Shown piece after piece: positions 14,987 to 23,623 of a DNA stretch of 64,000 nt (position 1 is the first letter of the stretch; the number at the start of each line of letters is the position of its first letter). This stretch comes from Calothrix sp. PCC 7716 (GTDB lineage: Bacteria > Cyanobacteriota > Cyanobacteriia > Cyanobacteriales > Nostocaceae): NCBI RefSeq assembly GCF_019977735.1, contig NZ_AP025018.1, positions 620,001-684,000 on the forward strand, in the 5' to 3' direction. Both the position numbers and the translations under genes were made by a program. The notes below the pieces were generated by a model that did not search any database, had not been told where the DNA came from, and saw only the letters and a program-made list of their open reading frames with translations.

Positions 14987-17050
14987 ATGCATAAATTTAT
15001 ACTAACTTTTAATCTTTCTTTTTTTCTCATTGTTACTGTAGCGTCAGTAGCTGTTGCTCAGTCTCAGTCAACCTCAACATCATTACGAGTAGTTGTAAAT
15101 AGTAACCAAGACGGCGCCATCCAACCAGACGACGCACTAACATTACGCGAAGCTATTCAAATCGTCAACGGCGCCTTACCTTTAGAAAAGCTATCACCAG
15201 CAGAGAAAACCCAAGTTTCACCCAGCACTATACCTAAAATAGATTTCAACCTACCTCCACAGCAAACGACTATTGCTTTACAAGATATTTTGCCACCATT
15301 AACGGCGCCTAATTTAATTATTGATGGCGCCACTCAACCAGGTTACAATGCCTCAAAGTCAGCAACTGCAGAAATTCATATACCAGTGCCAGTTATTTCA
15401 ATTCAACCTGAAGCAACACGTAATATTATACGTGGATTTACGATAGTAGCAAATAAAATAACAATACGCGGTTTAAGTATATACGGATTTACAAGTCAGC
15501 ATGAACGCACTGCTAGTATTCCTCCAGCAGATATTTTTATTTCTGATCAAGCTAAAAATGTAGTTATCGAAAATAACTGGTTGGGTATAAACAATAATGA
15601 AAAAATGCCAGAAACACCTTCGGCGTTTGGTGTGTCGGTATTTAATGCAGTGGGCGCCACAATTCGGCGCAACCGCATTTCGTACCATGAAGGTAGCGCC
15701 ATAATTACAGGAGCAACCGCTATTTCAACACAAATAAACCAAAATATCATTGTTGGTAATGGTTTAGCGGGAATGCCTGATGCTATACGCTTAGAAGGTT
15801 CCATCGATGGTTCGCAAATAAAAGAAAACTTGATATGCGCTAACGATGGCAGTGGAGCATTTTTATTCAAACCCCAAGGAAGCGTAGAAATTACCAATAA
15901 CCAAATCAAGTATAACGGGCGCCGTTTACGACGTGCAGCAGTGTACTTAATGGGAAGCGACAATAAAGTTACCAATAACGAAATTACTAACCAAGCTGGC
16001 CCAGGTGTAGTTGTCACTGCTTTTCCAAACGGTGGTTCGTTCCTAAATGGCGCCGCAGTTCGCAATGTAATTCAAAATAACCGTTTTGCTGACTTAGAAG
16101 GACTCAGCATTGATTTAAATACCAGAGCTAGTGCTGATATATCAGATTTTCAACAAGGAGACGGCTTGAACCCAGTTAGAACATCTTCAAATCGTCGTTT
16201 AGATACAGGAAACGCTGCTATCAACGCTCCAAAGTTTATATCCAAAGAATTTTTGCTTATCAATAATATAGTTACCATCGCAGGAACTGCCGACCCAAAT
16301 TCAGAAATTCAAATTTATCGCGTTGGTTCAGATGGCGCCTTAAGTCAAGCCATAACTACCATTAAAGCCAATGCCAAAGGACGCTTTGAAACAACATTAC
16401 AAAATTTACAACCACTGACTCGTCTTAGTGCTATTGCCACAGATTCAAACGGCACCTCCGAACCTGCATACAGTACTATAATTCTTTCCCCTTCACAAAA
16501 GGCGCCTCAAATAAAAGAATTAAACCAAGACAAACTAACTCAACATCAAGGTGAAATTCCCAAATGCACAACTACCCCAACTCCCCCTGCTCCCCCTACT
16601 CCACCGACTCTCCCACCTGCACCACCCGAACCACCTGCACGACCTGCACCCATTCGCTTACGAGTTCCAAATAACATTCATTACGCATTAGATAAAGACT
16701 TTATTAGCTCTGCAAGTGGCGAAGTTCTCGATAAAATAGCCGCAGTAATGCAGCAATACCCCACAATAGTCATCGAACTACAAGGTCACACCGACGCACG
16801 TGCATCCGATGCATACAACAAAGACCTTGCAAAAAGACGCGCGAGAAATGCCAGAAATTACTTAATCAAAAAAGGTATTGTACCCGAACGTATGACCATT
16901 CGTTCTTTTGGCGAACGTCAACTCAAAACTCCAGGTAGAAACGCATTGGAACACGCATTCAACCGTCGCGTTGAAGTTTTATTCTTCGATATCAGAGGAG
17001 TTGAAATTATTCTCGAATCTCAAAAAGACGATTTACAAATCGAACGTTAA
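14987..17050 (+). CDS. Exported beta-helix protein with C-terminal OmpA domain
   Basis: 687 residues beginning with a signal peptide ('FILTFNLSFFLIVTVASVAVAQ', cut near residue 25). 'LRVVVNSNQDGAIQPDDALTLREAIQIV' resembles the CSLREA start of secreted beta-helix proteins; residues about 130-400 are right-handed parallel beta-helix repeats ('NVVIENNWLGI', 'IRRNRISYHEGSAI', 'KVTNNEITNQAGPGV'). Then comes a possible Ig-like segment, a Pro-rich linker (about 520-550), and an OmpA peptidoglycan-binding domain (about 560-675) with 'IELQGHTDARASDAYNKDLA' and 'RRARNARNYLIKKGI'. It should sit on the outer side of the cell wall. It holds at least nine GGCGCC sites. Confidence 0.85.
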   Translation: MHKFILTFNLSFFLIVTVASVAVAQSQSTSTSLRVVVNSNQDGAIQPDDALTLREAIQIVNGALPLEKLSPAEKTQVSPSTIPKIDFNLPPQQTTIALQDILPPLTAPNLIIDGATQPGYNASKSATAEIHIPVPVISIQPEATRNIIRGFTIVANKITIRGLSIYGFTSQHERTASIPPADIFISDQAKNVVIENNWLGINNNEKMPETPSAFGVSVFNAVGATIRRNRISYHEGSAIITGATAISTQINQNIIVGNGLAGMPDAIRLEGSIDGSQIKENLICANDGSGAFLFKPQGSVEITNNQIKYNGRRLRRAAVYLMGSDNKVTNNEITNQAGPGVVVTAFPNGGSFLNGAAVRNVIQNNRFADLEGLSIDLNTRASADISDFQQGDGLNPVRTSSNRRLDTGNAAINAPKFISKEFLLINNIVTIAGTADPNSEIQIYRVGSDGALSQAITTIKANAKGRFETTLQNLQPLTRLSAIATDSNGTSEPAYSTIILSPSQKAPQIKELNQDKLTQHQGEIPKCTTTPTPPAPPTPPTLPPAPPEPPARPAPIRLRVPNNIHYALDKDFISSASGEVLDKIAAVMQQYPTIVIELQGHTDARASDAYNKDLAKRRARNARNYLIKKGIVPERMTIRSFGERQLKTPGRNALEHAFNRRVEVLFFDIRGVEIILESQKDDLQIER

Positions 17051-17055
17051 ATCTT

Positions 17056-17083
17056 GTAGAGACGTTACATGTAACGTCTCTAC
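17056..17083. terminator. 28-bp palindrome GTAGAGACG..CGTCTCTAC after the OmpA-domain gene
   Basis: Starts 6 bp after the stop codon at 17050 and ends 6 bp before the stop of the converging moaD gene, so it can act on both transcripts. The inner part TTACATGTAA differs from the other copies but pairs perfectly. Confidence 0.6.
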
Positions 17084-17088
17084 ACGCA

Positions 17089-17349
17089 TTAACCACCACT
17101 AACAGGAGGTACTAATACAACCTCATCGCCATTTTTAAGGGGAGTATCTGGTTCAACGAACAGTAAATTTACACCATAGCGTGTAACGTCCTGCCACTTC
17201 GCGAGTTCAGGACGTTCATCAATAATATGCTTACATACTGCTTTAACTGGGGTTCCTTGTGGAAACTCCAGCTTTAGCTCTGGAACCCCATATGCTTCTT
17301 GGTATGCAGCAAATAGCTTGACGGTTATTGAGACAAAAGAATTTGACAT
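17089..17349 (-). CDS. moaD: MoaD-like molybdopterin synthase small subunit
   Basis: 86-residue ubiquitin-fold protein starting 'MSNSFVSITVKLFAAYQEAYG' and ending 'GDEVVLVPPVSGG'. The 'VKLFAAYQE' opening, the length and the C-terminal Gly-Gly fit MoaD, which carries the thiocarboxylate sulfur used by MoaE to build molybdopterin. No moaE or other moa gene is in the window, so it may serve another sulfur transfer; confidence in the exact role is moderate. The gene converges with the beta-helix gene. Confidence 0.7.
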   Translation of the reverse strand: MSNSFVSITVKLFAAYQEAYGVPELKLEFPQGTPVKAVCKHIIDERPELAKWQDVTRYGVNLLFVEPDTPLKNGDEVVLVPPVSGG

Positions 17350-17624
17350 ATGTAACTTCAGGGAACTTTTATTAACTAGTGCTTTGTTTTTTAGCGTAGT
17401 CGCCTCAGAAACTTGTTTAATATAGATTTAGTCAGGGTTTAAATGAAACAGAACAGCTCTAAAGCCGACTAAAAATATTAGCTGGTATATTATACATTAA
17501 AATATCTAACTAAAATATATAATTAAAATACATAAATATTGTTAAATCAAGAAATGATAACTTTTGTAAGTGTATGCTGACTTGAACAATTTAAATTTTA
17601 TAAAATTTCATAACATAATTTTAT

Positions 17625-20012
17625 ATGAGTCAATGTCTCAATCCCAAGTGCCCGAACCCTACCGACCCAATTAATAAATATGGCATAATTTGCATTCACT
17701 GTGGTGAAAATTTGTTACTACAAAAGCAATATAGAGTTATAAGACTCATTGGAGCAGGTGGGTTTGCGAAGACGTTTGAGCTTGAATCGCAAGATGAAAC
17801 AAAAAGTATTAAAATTGTTAAAATTCTAAATTTATCGCGTTTTGATAGTCGTGATGGAAAAGAACGTGATAAAAAAGATAAAATTATTAAATTATTCAAG
17901 CGCGAAGCTGAAGTTTTAAGCCGTTTAAATCATCCGGGTATTCCAAAGGTGGATGATGGTTACTTTCAAGTTGAATTCAAAAATGGTAGTGAGCCATTAC
18001 ATTGTCTAATAATGGAAAAGATAGACGGTGTAAATTTACAGCAGTGGCTGAATGAGAGAAATAATAAACCAATTGATTTTGAATTAGCGCGCGAGTGGTT
18101 AAAACAGATAACTCTAATTTTAGAGCAAGTTCATGCACACGGTTTTTTCCATCGTGATATCAAACCTGCTAATATTATGCTACGACAGAATGGGCAGTTA
18201 GTTTTAATTGACTTCGGCGCCGTTCGCGACTTAGCAGAGACATTTTTACAAGAAGACTCAACATTAGCACACGGTACCTGTATCGGTTCTGTGGGATATG
18301 CACCACCCGAACAATATTTACATGGTCTTGCTGTTCGACAGTCAGATTTTTTTGCTTTAGGACGCACTTTTGTACATTTATTAACTGGTACACATCCGTG
18401 CGATTTTTCTGATATACAAAAATCTAGTCATTTCAACTGGCGCCAAAATTTACCTGCAAATAATTCAAGAATGGGTGTTATCTCTAAGTTTCGCACTAAA
18501 TTGGTGTGTGATTTGCTAGATAACATGATGGAACACGACTGGGAAAATAGACCACAAAACACACGTGCTATTATTGCTGCTTTAAATCGTAAAACCCCAG
18601 TTCCTCGCATTTATAAAAAAATTATCTACGCTGCTGCTGTTTGCTTAGTAGGATTCACTGGTAGTTACTGGTATGCTACTGGCGTAAACGGTTGCGAAAA
18701 AATTTGGATACGCCGCTTCAACTCAAATGATAAAATGAGTTGCGGTGAAGAAATTATGATGGTTAACTCTATAGATAAAATTAAACAAGATGGAGTAAAC
18801 GCCTTTGCTGCGGGTGAATATTCTGATTCTGTTAAACTATTAGAACAATCTTTTCAACAACGTCCAGACCCAGAAACATTAATTTACTTAAATAACGCAC
18901 GTCTCAAAGCCAATAATTATAAAACTAGAACTTTAACTATCGCCGTTGTTGCTCCTATTAGTGATAGTAATAATGACACAATAAATTCGAGTCAAGAAAT
19001 TTTACAAGGAGTTGCACAGGCACAAAACGAATTTAATCAAAAATACCAGAGTCAAAAAATTGGCTTATATGTATTAATTGCCAGCGATAATAATAAGCCT
19101 TCATCTGCTGTTAAAATTGCTCAAGCATTAGGTAAACAAAACGATGTTGTCGCAGTTATTGGTCATTTTCGTAGCGAGACGACTTTAGAAGCACTTCCAG
19201 CTTACCAAAGAGCAAAACTTTTACTAATTTCACCAACTGCTACTTTTGATGACCTGGCAAACAAATGCCAAGTAACCTATCCAAACTGCTTTTTTCGAGT
19301 TGTGTCGAGTAACAGTGTTACAGGTGATATTTTGGCAAATTATCTAATTGGCGCCAATAAACGTCGTGCAGCAGTATTCTATAACCCCAACAGTAAATAC
19401 AGTGAATCGTTACTTAAACAGTTACGCAATCATTTTACCAAACTAGGTGGTAAAATTGCCGCAGAAATTTCTTTATCCGATAATCTTGAATCAAATATCA
19501 ATCAAGTTAAACATAGGGGTGCCGATGCAATAGTTCTTTTCCCTACCACCGATGGTTTAACGTCAGATGCAGCAGTGCAAGTTATTGAATATGCGAACCA
19601 GTACAATTATTTAGTTGTAGGTGGAGATAGCCTTGATAGTTCCAAAATTATTAGAAAACTCGCTCAAAATAAAATGGGTAGCGCCATTGCATTACCTTGG
19701 TATTCTGGAATAATACCCTCTGATTTTAGTACAAAAGCTAACCAGCTTTGGAAAAAACGCATAAGTTGGCATACCGCTCTTACTTACGATGCAACCAAAG
19801 CATTAATTACTGCTTTGGATACACAAAATTTCAATACTAGCTATGTACGTAGTAATATATCTAACTATATAGCAAACCCTAACTTTAGCTTAATCGGCGC
19901 CACTGGAGAAATTAGCTTTACTCCAAACGGCAACCGCAAGCAACAAAGCGTTTATATGGTAAAAATTCGCAGTAATCCCGTCACTGGCGAAATTGAGCTT
20001 ATCAAGATTTAA
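17625..20012 (+). CDS. Ser/Thr kinase fused to a periplasmic ligand-binding domain
   Basis: 795 residues in a receptor-kinase layout. An N-terminal zinc ribbon (C4, C9, C23, C26) leads into a kinase domain (about 37-320) with 'IGAGGFAKTF', 'HRDIKPAN' (176-183) and 'IDFGAVRD' (195-202). One membrane helix follows (about 333-350), a short TPR-like stretch ('GVNAFAAGEYSDSVKLLEQSF'), and then a type I periplasmic binding fold (about 436-790) of the Leu/Ile/Val-receptor kind: 'TLTIAVVAPISDSNND', 'GVAQAQNEFNQKYQ', 'VVAVIGHFRSETTLEALP', 'LLISPTAT', 'DAIVLFPTTDG'. The outside domain probably binds an amino-acid-like ligand and controls the cytoplasmic kinase. This combination occurs in some Nostocales; ligand and target are unknown. 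Confidence 0.92.
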   Translation: MSQCLNPKCPNPTDPINKYGIICIHCGENLLLQKQYRVIRLIGAGGFAKTFELESQDETKSIKIVKILNLSRFDSRDGKERDKKDKIIKLFKREAEVLSRLNHPGIPKVDDGYFQVEFKNGSEPLHCLIMEKIDGVNLQQWLNERNNKPIDFELAREWLKQITLILEQVHAHGFFHRDIKPANIMLRQNGQLVLIDFGAVRDLAETFLQEDSTLAHGTCIGSVGYAPPEQYLHGLAVRQSDFFALGRTFVHLLTGTHPCDFSDIQKSSHFNWRQNLPANNSRMGVISKFRTKLVCDLLDNMMEHDWENRPQNTRAIIAALNRKTPVPRIYKKIIYAAAVCLVGFTGSYWYATGVNGCEKIWIRRFNSNDKMSCGEEIMMVNSIDKIKQDGVNAFAAGEYSDSVKLLEQSFQQRPDPETLIYLNNARLKANNYKTRTLTIAVVAPISDSNNDTINSSQEILQGVAQAQNEFNQKYQSQKIGLYVLIASDNNKPSSAVKIAQALGKQNDVVAVIGHFRSETTLEALPAYQRAKLLLISPTATFDDLANKCQVTYPNCFFRVVSSNSVTGDILANYLIGANKRRAAVFYNPNSKYSESLLKQLRNHFTKLGGKIAAEISLSDNLESNINQVKHRGADAIVLFPTTDGLTSDAAVQVIEYANQYNYLVVGGDSLDSSKIIRKLAQNKMGSAIALPWYSGIIPSDFSTKANQLWKKRISWHTALTYDATKALITALDTQNFNTSYVRSNISNYIANPNFSLIGATGEISFTPNGNRKQQSVYMVKIRSNPVTGEIELIKI

Positions 20013-20140
20013 TCCCCCCAACCCCCTTAATAAGGGGGCTTTAAATGAAATTAAATCTTATCCCCCCCCCTTAACAAGGGGGCTTTAAATGAAATTAAAT
20101 CTTATCCCCCCCTTATTAAGGGGGGCTAGGGGGGATTTAT
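20013..20140. repeat. C/G-run palindromic repeats, partly duplicated in tandem
   Basis: Three C-rich/G-rich palindromes (CCCCCTTAATAAGGGGG, CCCCCTTAACAAGGGGG, CCCCCTTATTAAGGGGGG) follow the kinase stop. The segment AAGGGGGCTTTAAATGAAAT with its following TTAAATCTTATCCCC is present twice in tandem. Same family as 3299-3377; probably terminates the kinase transcript. Confidence 0.85.
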
Positions 20141-20688
20141 TTCTAATTTCAATTTTCTCTGATTGTAAAATAAATAAAATTACTTAAGCTGCCAATTTGG
20201 CAGAATTAAACTTTGAAGCAATTTAAAAAACACGTAAAATTTGTGACGTTTGTTTTAAGGTTGACAATTTATGCTTGCGAATTCGCTGTATAAAAAGTTA
20301 GTATCTGCATGAACATTCCTCAAATAATCTTTTTTGCATTCCTTTAGGGATAAAAAGAGTTACAGGTAGTAATTAGTGCCATCTTCCATTCTAAAGGGTT
20401 ATCAGGATTTTCTTAATTTACAAGGTTTAGAGCGAAGTGTGCGCGCATGAAGCAGGCGCCACGCCAACTTTAAGGTATCTAACCCCCTAACTGCGAATGT
20501 AACGGTAGATTATGGGAATATTAAATAAGGTTTGACGTATATTATCACATTGCCATTCAAAATCAACCTAGTTAATTTTACGTAACTTTTAGCTAACTAA
20601 AAAGTGTCATATATATCAAGTATTTTCCTGATATATAAACAAATCTCCGTAGAAGATTGAAGTATAAAAAACGAAGGAAAACTAAGTT
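20141..20688. other. Intergenic: 550 bp without recognisable gene
   Basis: AT-rich sequence between the kinase gene and a small acidic ORF. A consensus -35 hexamer TTGACA (20261-20266) is present, but TATAAA (20289-20294) lies 22 bp away, too far for a normal promoter. No RNA gene, long ORF or strong repeat was seen. It may hold a regulatory RNA, but nothing proves it. Confidence 0.5.
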
Positions 20689-20865
20689 GTGATTATTTTA
20701 AACGACGAAGAAAACATGAATACTGTCTGGGAAGCTTACCCAGCAGACGATAGCAGCGACCCATACGATTGGGTACTCGACTCGATTATGGCGGCAAGTC
20801 CAATTGACCAACCTGCACCAATTGATATTGTTGTCGAGCCAGTCGCGCAGTCAGCAGATGATTAA
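20689..20865 (+). CDS. Small acidic protein of unknown function
   Basis: GTG at 20689 with an AAGGA ribosome site (20674-20678) opens a 58-residue frame; ATG 20716 is an internal alternative giving 49 residues ('MNTVWEAYPADDSSDPYDWV'). The peptide is very acidic, with many Asp and Glu and only one possible positive group, plus a Pro-rich tail ('QPAPIDIVVEP'). It does not match any family I know. It converges with menF, 52 bp away. Codon use looks protein-like and the ribosome site supports translation, but comparison with relatives would be needed to show conservation. Confidence 0.5.
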   Translation: MIILNDEENMNTVWEAYPADDSSDPYDWVLDSIMAASPIDQPAPIDIVVEPVAQSADD

Positions 20866-20917
20866 GTATTCACGATTAATGAGTTACTTGTTTTACTTAT
20901 ATTTTTGCATTTGTGAT

Positions 20918-22360
20918 TTAAACCAAAGCTTTTAGTAAAGCTTGAAATTTGAGTTGAATTTCAGCTAGTTCCTTCATAGGGTCAGAACCAGCAACAATAC
21001 CTGCGCCTGCATACAACCGTGCGCGGTTGCCATCAATTAATGCCGAACGAATACCAACAATGAATTCGCAGTTGCCATTAGTATCTACCCAACCAAGAGG
21101 CGCCGCATACAAACCTCGTTCAAAATTTTCATAACGTCGAATTTGCTGCATTGCGATATCCCGTGATTCACCGGCAACTGCTGGTGTGGGATGCAGATGG
21201 GCTATAATCTGCAACGGATGCACATTATTTGGAACAACAGCTGTTATAGGTGTCCATAAATGTTGAATATTTGATAACTGCCGTAAACGTGGCACCCCTT
21301 GAAATTTAACAAACTGTGGTCGTAAGCCCAGTTTTAATAATTGTTGTGTGATAAAGTCAATAACCAAGGAATGTTCGTGTCGTTCTTTCTCGCTTAATAG
21401 TAAACGATTGGCATTTGCTGCATCTTCTTCGGGTGTTTTACCACGCGGTGCGCTTCCTGCTAATGCATCAGTCACAAGAAAATGGTTATTTACATTAATT
21501 AACCGTTCCGGACTGGCGCCGATAAAACTTTGTCCCTTACCGTTACTTGTAGAAAATATGTAGCAGTTAGGATGCTGTTGTCGTAAGTTGCTTAATGACT
21601 TGAATATATTAAATGCCGTCCTTGAATATATATCAAGTGCTGAGGCTAAAACAATTTTACTAAAATCTCCGGCGCCAATAGCCTTGAGTGCAGAAGCCAC
21701 AGAAGCTTTGAATTTTTCTGGGTTTGCTACCAATCTTTGACTATATTTAGCAGGCGAATTGTTTAAATTAGGCGAATAATATGCTAAAGATTGAATAATT
21801 TCAATTTTTGTCCACACAACATGTAAAATAGTATCAATATTAGTACTCGCATCAATTGCCAAATTTACCATTGCCTGACAGCGATTGTTTTTAACAGAAA
21901 TTTGCCAGCGAGGTAAAAAAACAGTTCCAGACGAAAAAGGGTAATCTGACTCATCATTCTCGTCAAAAAAACTAAAGCTACAAAAAAAACGCGGTTGGAT
22001 GTTTTTAATGTCTGTATTATTTGGTTTATCTTGTTCAAAACATACAAGATTGCTTAAACTATCTTGAATAAATTCTTCTGAAGAACTAAATCTTGCTTCA
22101 CCTGTAATTTCTAGCTTTGCTACTGCATCAATTGCAACAATCGATTCTCCACTCTTCTTATTTTCCCAATAAAAAGTTACCTGTTTTTCTCGTGCTAATT
22201 TTGCCAGAACTACCAAAGGGTCAACCAAATTAATCTCAAACGAAATACTTGCAATTTTATTCTTGTTACTTCGGGCACATTGCGACCGAATAGTCAAGAG
22301 AAATTGGTATATTTCTTTATTATATACAAGAAAGTCAGAGCGACATGGAGAAACTGTCAT
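20918..22360 (-). CDS. menF: Isochorismate synthase
   Basis: 480-residue chorismate-utilising enzyme making isochorismate, the first committed step of phylloquinone (vitamin K1, the photosystem I A1 quinone) synthesis. Conserved signatures of the chorismate-binding fold are present in the C-terminal half: 'FSKIVLASA', 'FIGASPERLI', 'LAGSAPRGKTPEED', 'HPTPAVAGES' and 'FERGLYAAPLGWVD', ending with 'RLYAGAGIVAGSDP'. These fit MenF/EntC rather than anthranilate synthase. It is divergent from menA-menC across a 269-bp gap, so the quinone pathway genes are grouped here on both strands. Confidence 0.92.
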   Translation of the reverse strand: MTVSPCRSDFLVYNKEIYQFLLTIRSQCARSNKNKIASISFEINLVDPLVVLAKLAREKQVTFYWENKKSGESIVAIDAVAKLEITGEARFSSSEEFIQDSLSNLVCFEQDKPNNTDIKNIQPRFFCSFSFFDENDESDYPFSSGTVFLPRWQISVKNNRCQAMVNLAIDASTNIDTILHVVWTKIEIIQSLAYYSPNLNNSPAKYSQRLVANPEKFKASVASALKAIGAGDFSKIVLASALDIYSRTAFNIFKSLSNLRQQHPNCYIFSTSNGKGQSFIGASPERLINVNNHFLVTDALAGSAPRGKTPEEDAANANRLLLSEKERHEHSLVIDFITQQLLKLGLRPQFVKFQGVPRLRQLSNIQHLWTPITAVVPNNVHPLQIIAHLHPTPAVAGESRDIAMQQIRRYENFERGLYAAPLGWVDTNGNCEFIVGIRSALIDGNRARLYAGAGIVAGSDPMKELAEIQLKFQALLKALV

Positions 22361-22490
22361 GGTATTGAAGAAAAGTAAATTTTTTTGAAGTTATCTTCCT
22401 AAAGAGTCATGAATCGTGGTCGTATTTCTACAGGTAACATAAAGCGTCGCCTTCAGGCTAGACTTAATCGCTCCCAAAAAGACCGATAAG

Positions 22491-22658
22491 ATGATTCATA
22501 TGGGGATACATCCTTCGTTTGTCAACCTTGGGTCGTTTGTACTAGCTAGTGAGCGGTACGATGGTTATGTTACCAAGGTTGGTAATTCCAACTTTAAGAA
22601 GAAAGCTGGCAGTTTAGTAATCTTAAAAAATGACTACAAAGCTGATTTTATATCCTAA
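22491..22658 (+). CDS. Doubtful 55-residue ORF overlapping the menA start
   Basis: ATG at 22491 opens a 55-residue frame ('MIHMGIHPSFVNLGSFVLAS ...' ending 'YKADFIS') that overlaps the first 29 bases of menA in another frame. A 26-residue frame ('MNRGRISTGNIKRRLQARLN...') directly precedes it. The 55-residue peptide has a balanced composition unlike random AT-rich DNA, but no family is recognised, and it could be a gene remnant. Kept only as a candidate. Confidence 0.25.
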   Translation: MIHMGIHPSFVNLGSFVLASERYDGYVTKVGNSNFKKKAGSLVILKNDYKADFIS

Positions 22659-23532
22659 TAACAAATTGTGGATGGCAGCAATTAAGCCACCCATGTACAG
22701 TGTTGCGATTATGCCAATTTGGGTAGGAACCGCCGTTGCTTATGCACAAACACAACATCTTGACGCCATAATTTTCTCTACTTTTTTAGGCGCCGCAATA
22801 TTAATATTAGCTTGGGAAAATCTGAGCAACGATGTCTATGATTCAGAAACAGGAATTGATATAAACAAGCATCACTCGGTAGTAAACTTAACGGGTAACA
22901 AGCCATTAGTATTTTGGTTAGGAAACTTGTGTTTAATATTCGGATTGTTAGGAATATTTACAATTAGCTGGTGGCAACAAGACCCAACGGTAATTGGAAT
23001 TATTTTACTATGTTGTGGCTTAGGTTACATTTACCAAGGTCCCCCCTTTCGCCTTGGATACAAAGGGTTAGGCGAAATTTTATGCTTTTTTGCGTTTGGC
23101 CCATTGGCATGTTCAGCAGCATACTACAGTCAAACTCAAACTGCCTCGATTTCTAGCTTCGTTACCTCAATCGTAGTTGGAGTCGCCACAAGCTTAATTT
23201 TATTTTGCTCACACTTCCACCAAGTCAAAGATGACCTCGCAGCAGGAAAACTTTCACCCATCGTTAGACTCGGTACACTTCGAGGCGCCCAAGTTTTGAC
23301 TGTTTGTACTATTAGTATATACGCACTGACCGCGATATTTATAATTTTGGGTTTTTTCCCAATTTGGACTTTACTAAGTTGGCTTAGTTTACCATTTGCC
23401 GTCAAACTTTGCCGTCACGTTAACCTTAATCACGACAAACCAGAGTTAGTCAGCAACTGTAAATTTATCGCAGTCGCTCTCCACTTTTGGTGCTGCTCGC
23501 TATTCGGGTTAGGCTTCTTAATCGGTTTTTAA
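22630..23532 (+). CDS. menA: 1,4-dihydroxy-2-naphthoate phytyltransferase
   Basis: 300-residue UbiA-type membrane prenyltransferase that attaches the phytyl chain to 1,4-dihydroxy-2-naphthoate in phylloquinone synthesis. The first Asp-rich motif is 'NDVYDSETGID' (about residues 76-86), and eight or so membrane helices follow, with the second conserved loop 'HFHQVKDDLAAGK' (about 198-210) carrying the second Asp motif. 'MAAIKPPMYSVAIMPIWVGTA' is the usual MenA N-terminus. It is followed by menC on the same strand at about 90 bp, consistent with one transcript. Confidence 0.93.
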   Translation: MTTKLILYPNNKLWMAAIKPPMYSVAIMPIWVGTAVAYAQTQHLDAIIFSTFLGAAILILAWENLSNDVYDSETGIDINKHHSVVNLTGNKPLVFWLGNLCLIFGLLGIFTISWWQQDPTVIGIILLCCGLGYIYQGPPFRLGYKGLGEILCFFAFGPLACSAAYYSQTQTASISSFVTSIVVGVATSLILFCSHFHQVKDDLAAGKLSPIVRLGTLRGAQVLTVCTISIYALTAIFIILGFFPIWTLLSWLSLPFAVKLCRHVNLNHDKPELVSNCKFIAVALHFWCCSLFGLGFLIGF

Positions 23533-23540
23533 CTTTCTCT

Positions 23541-23616
23541 TGTGGAACAGGCATCCTTGCCTGTAAATTAGTATTTCTATTTTTTACCACAGAGGCACAG
23601 AGTACACAGAGGGAAG
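23541..23616. repeat. CTTGTGGAACAGGCA repeat plus ACCACAGAGGCACAGAG repeat
   Basis: CTTGTGGAACAGGCATCC with its inverted partner TGCCTG (about 23541-23568) and an ACCACAGAGGCACAGAG-type repeat (23587-23612) fill the menA-menC gap. Both are families seen elsewhere in the window (35279, 35695, 46757, 47161, 49456, 49512, 58904). Confidence 0.8.
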
Positions 23617-23623
23617 AGAAGAT

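Noticed and set aside
20261-20294. Sigma-70 promoter with TTGACA and TATAAA
   Set aside because: The spacing is 22 bp, outside the normal 16-19 bp range, so it is not called.
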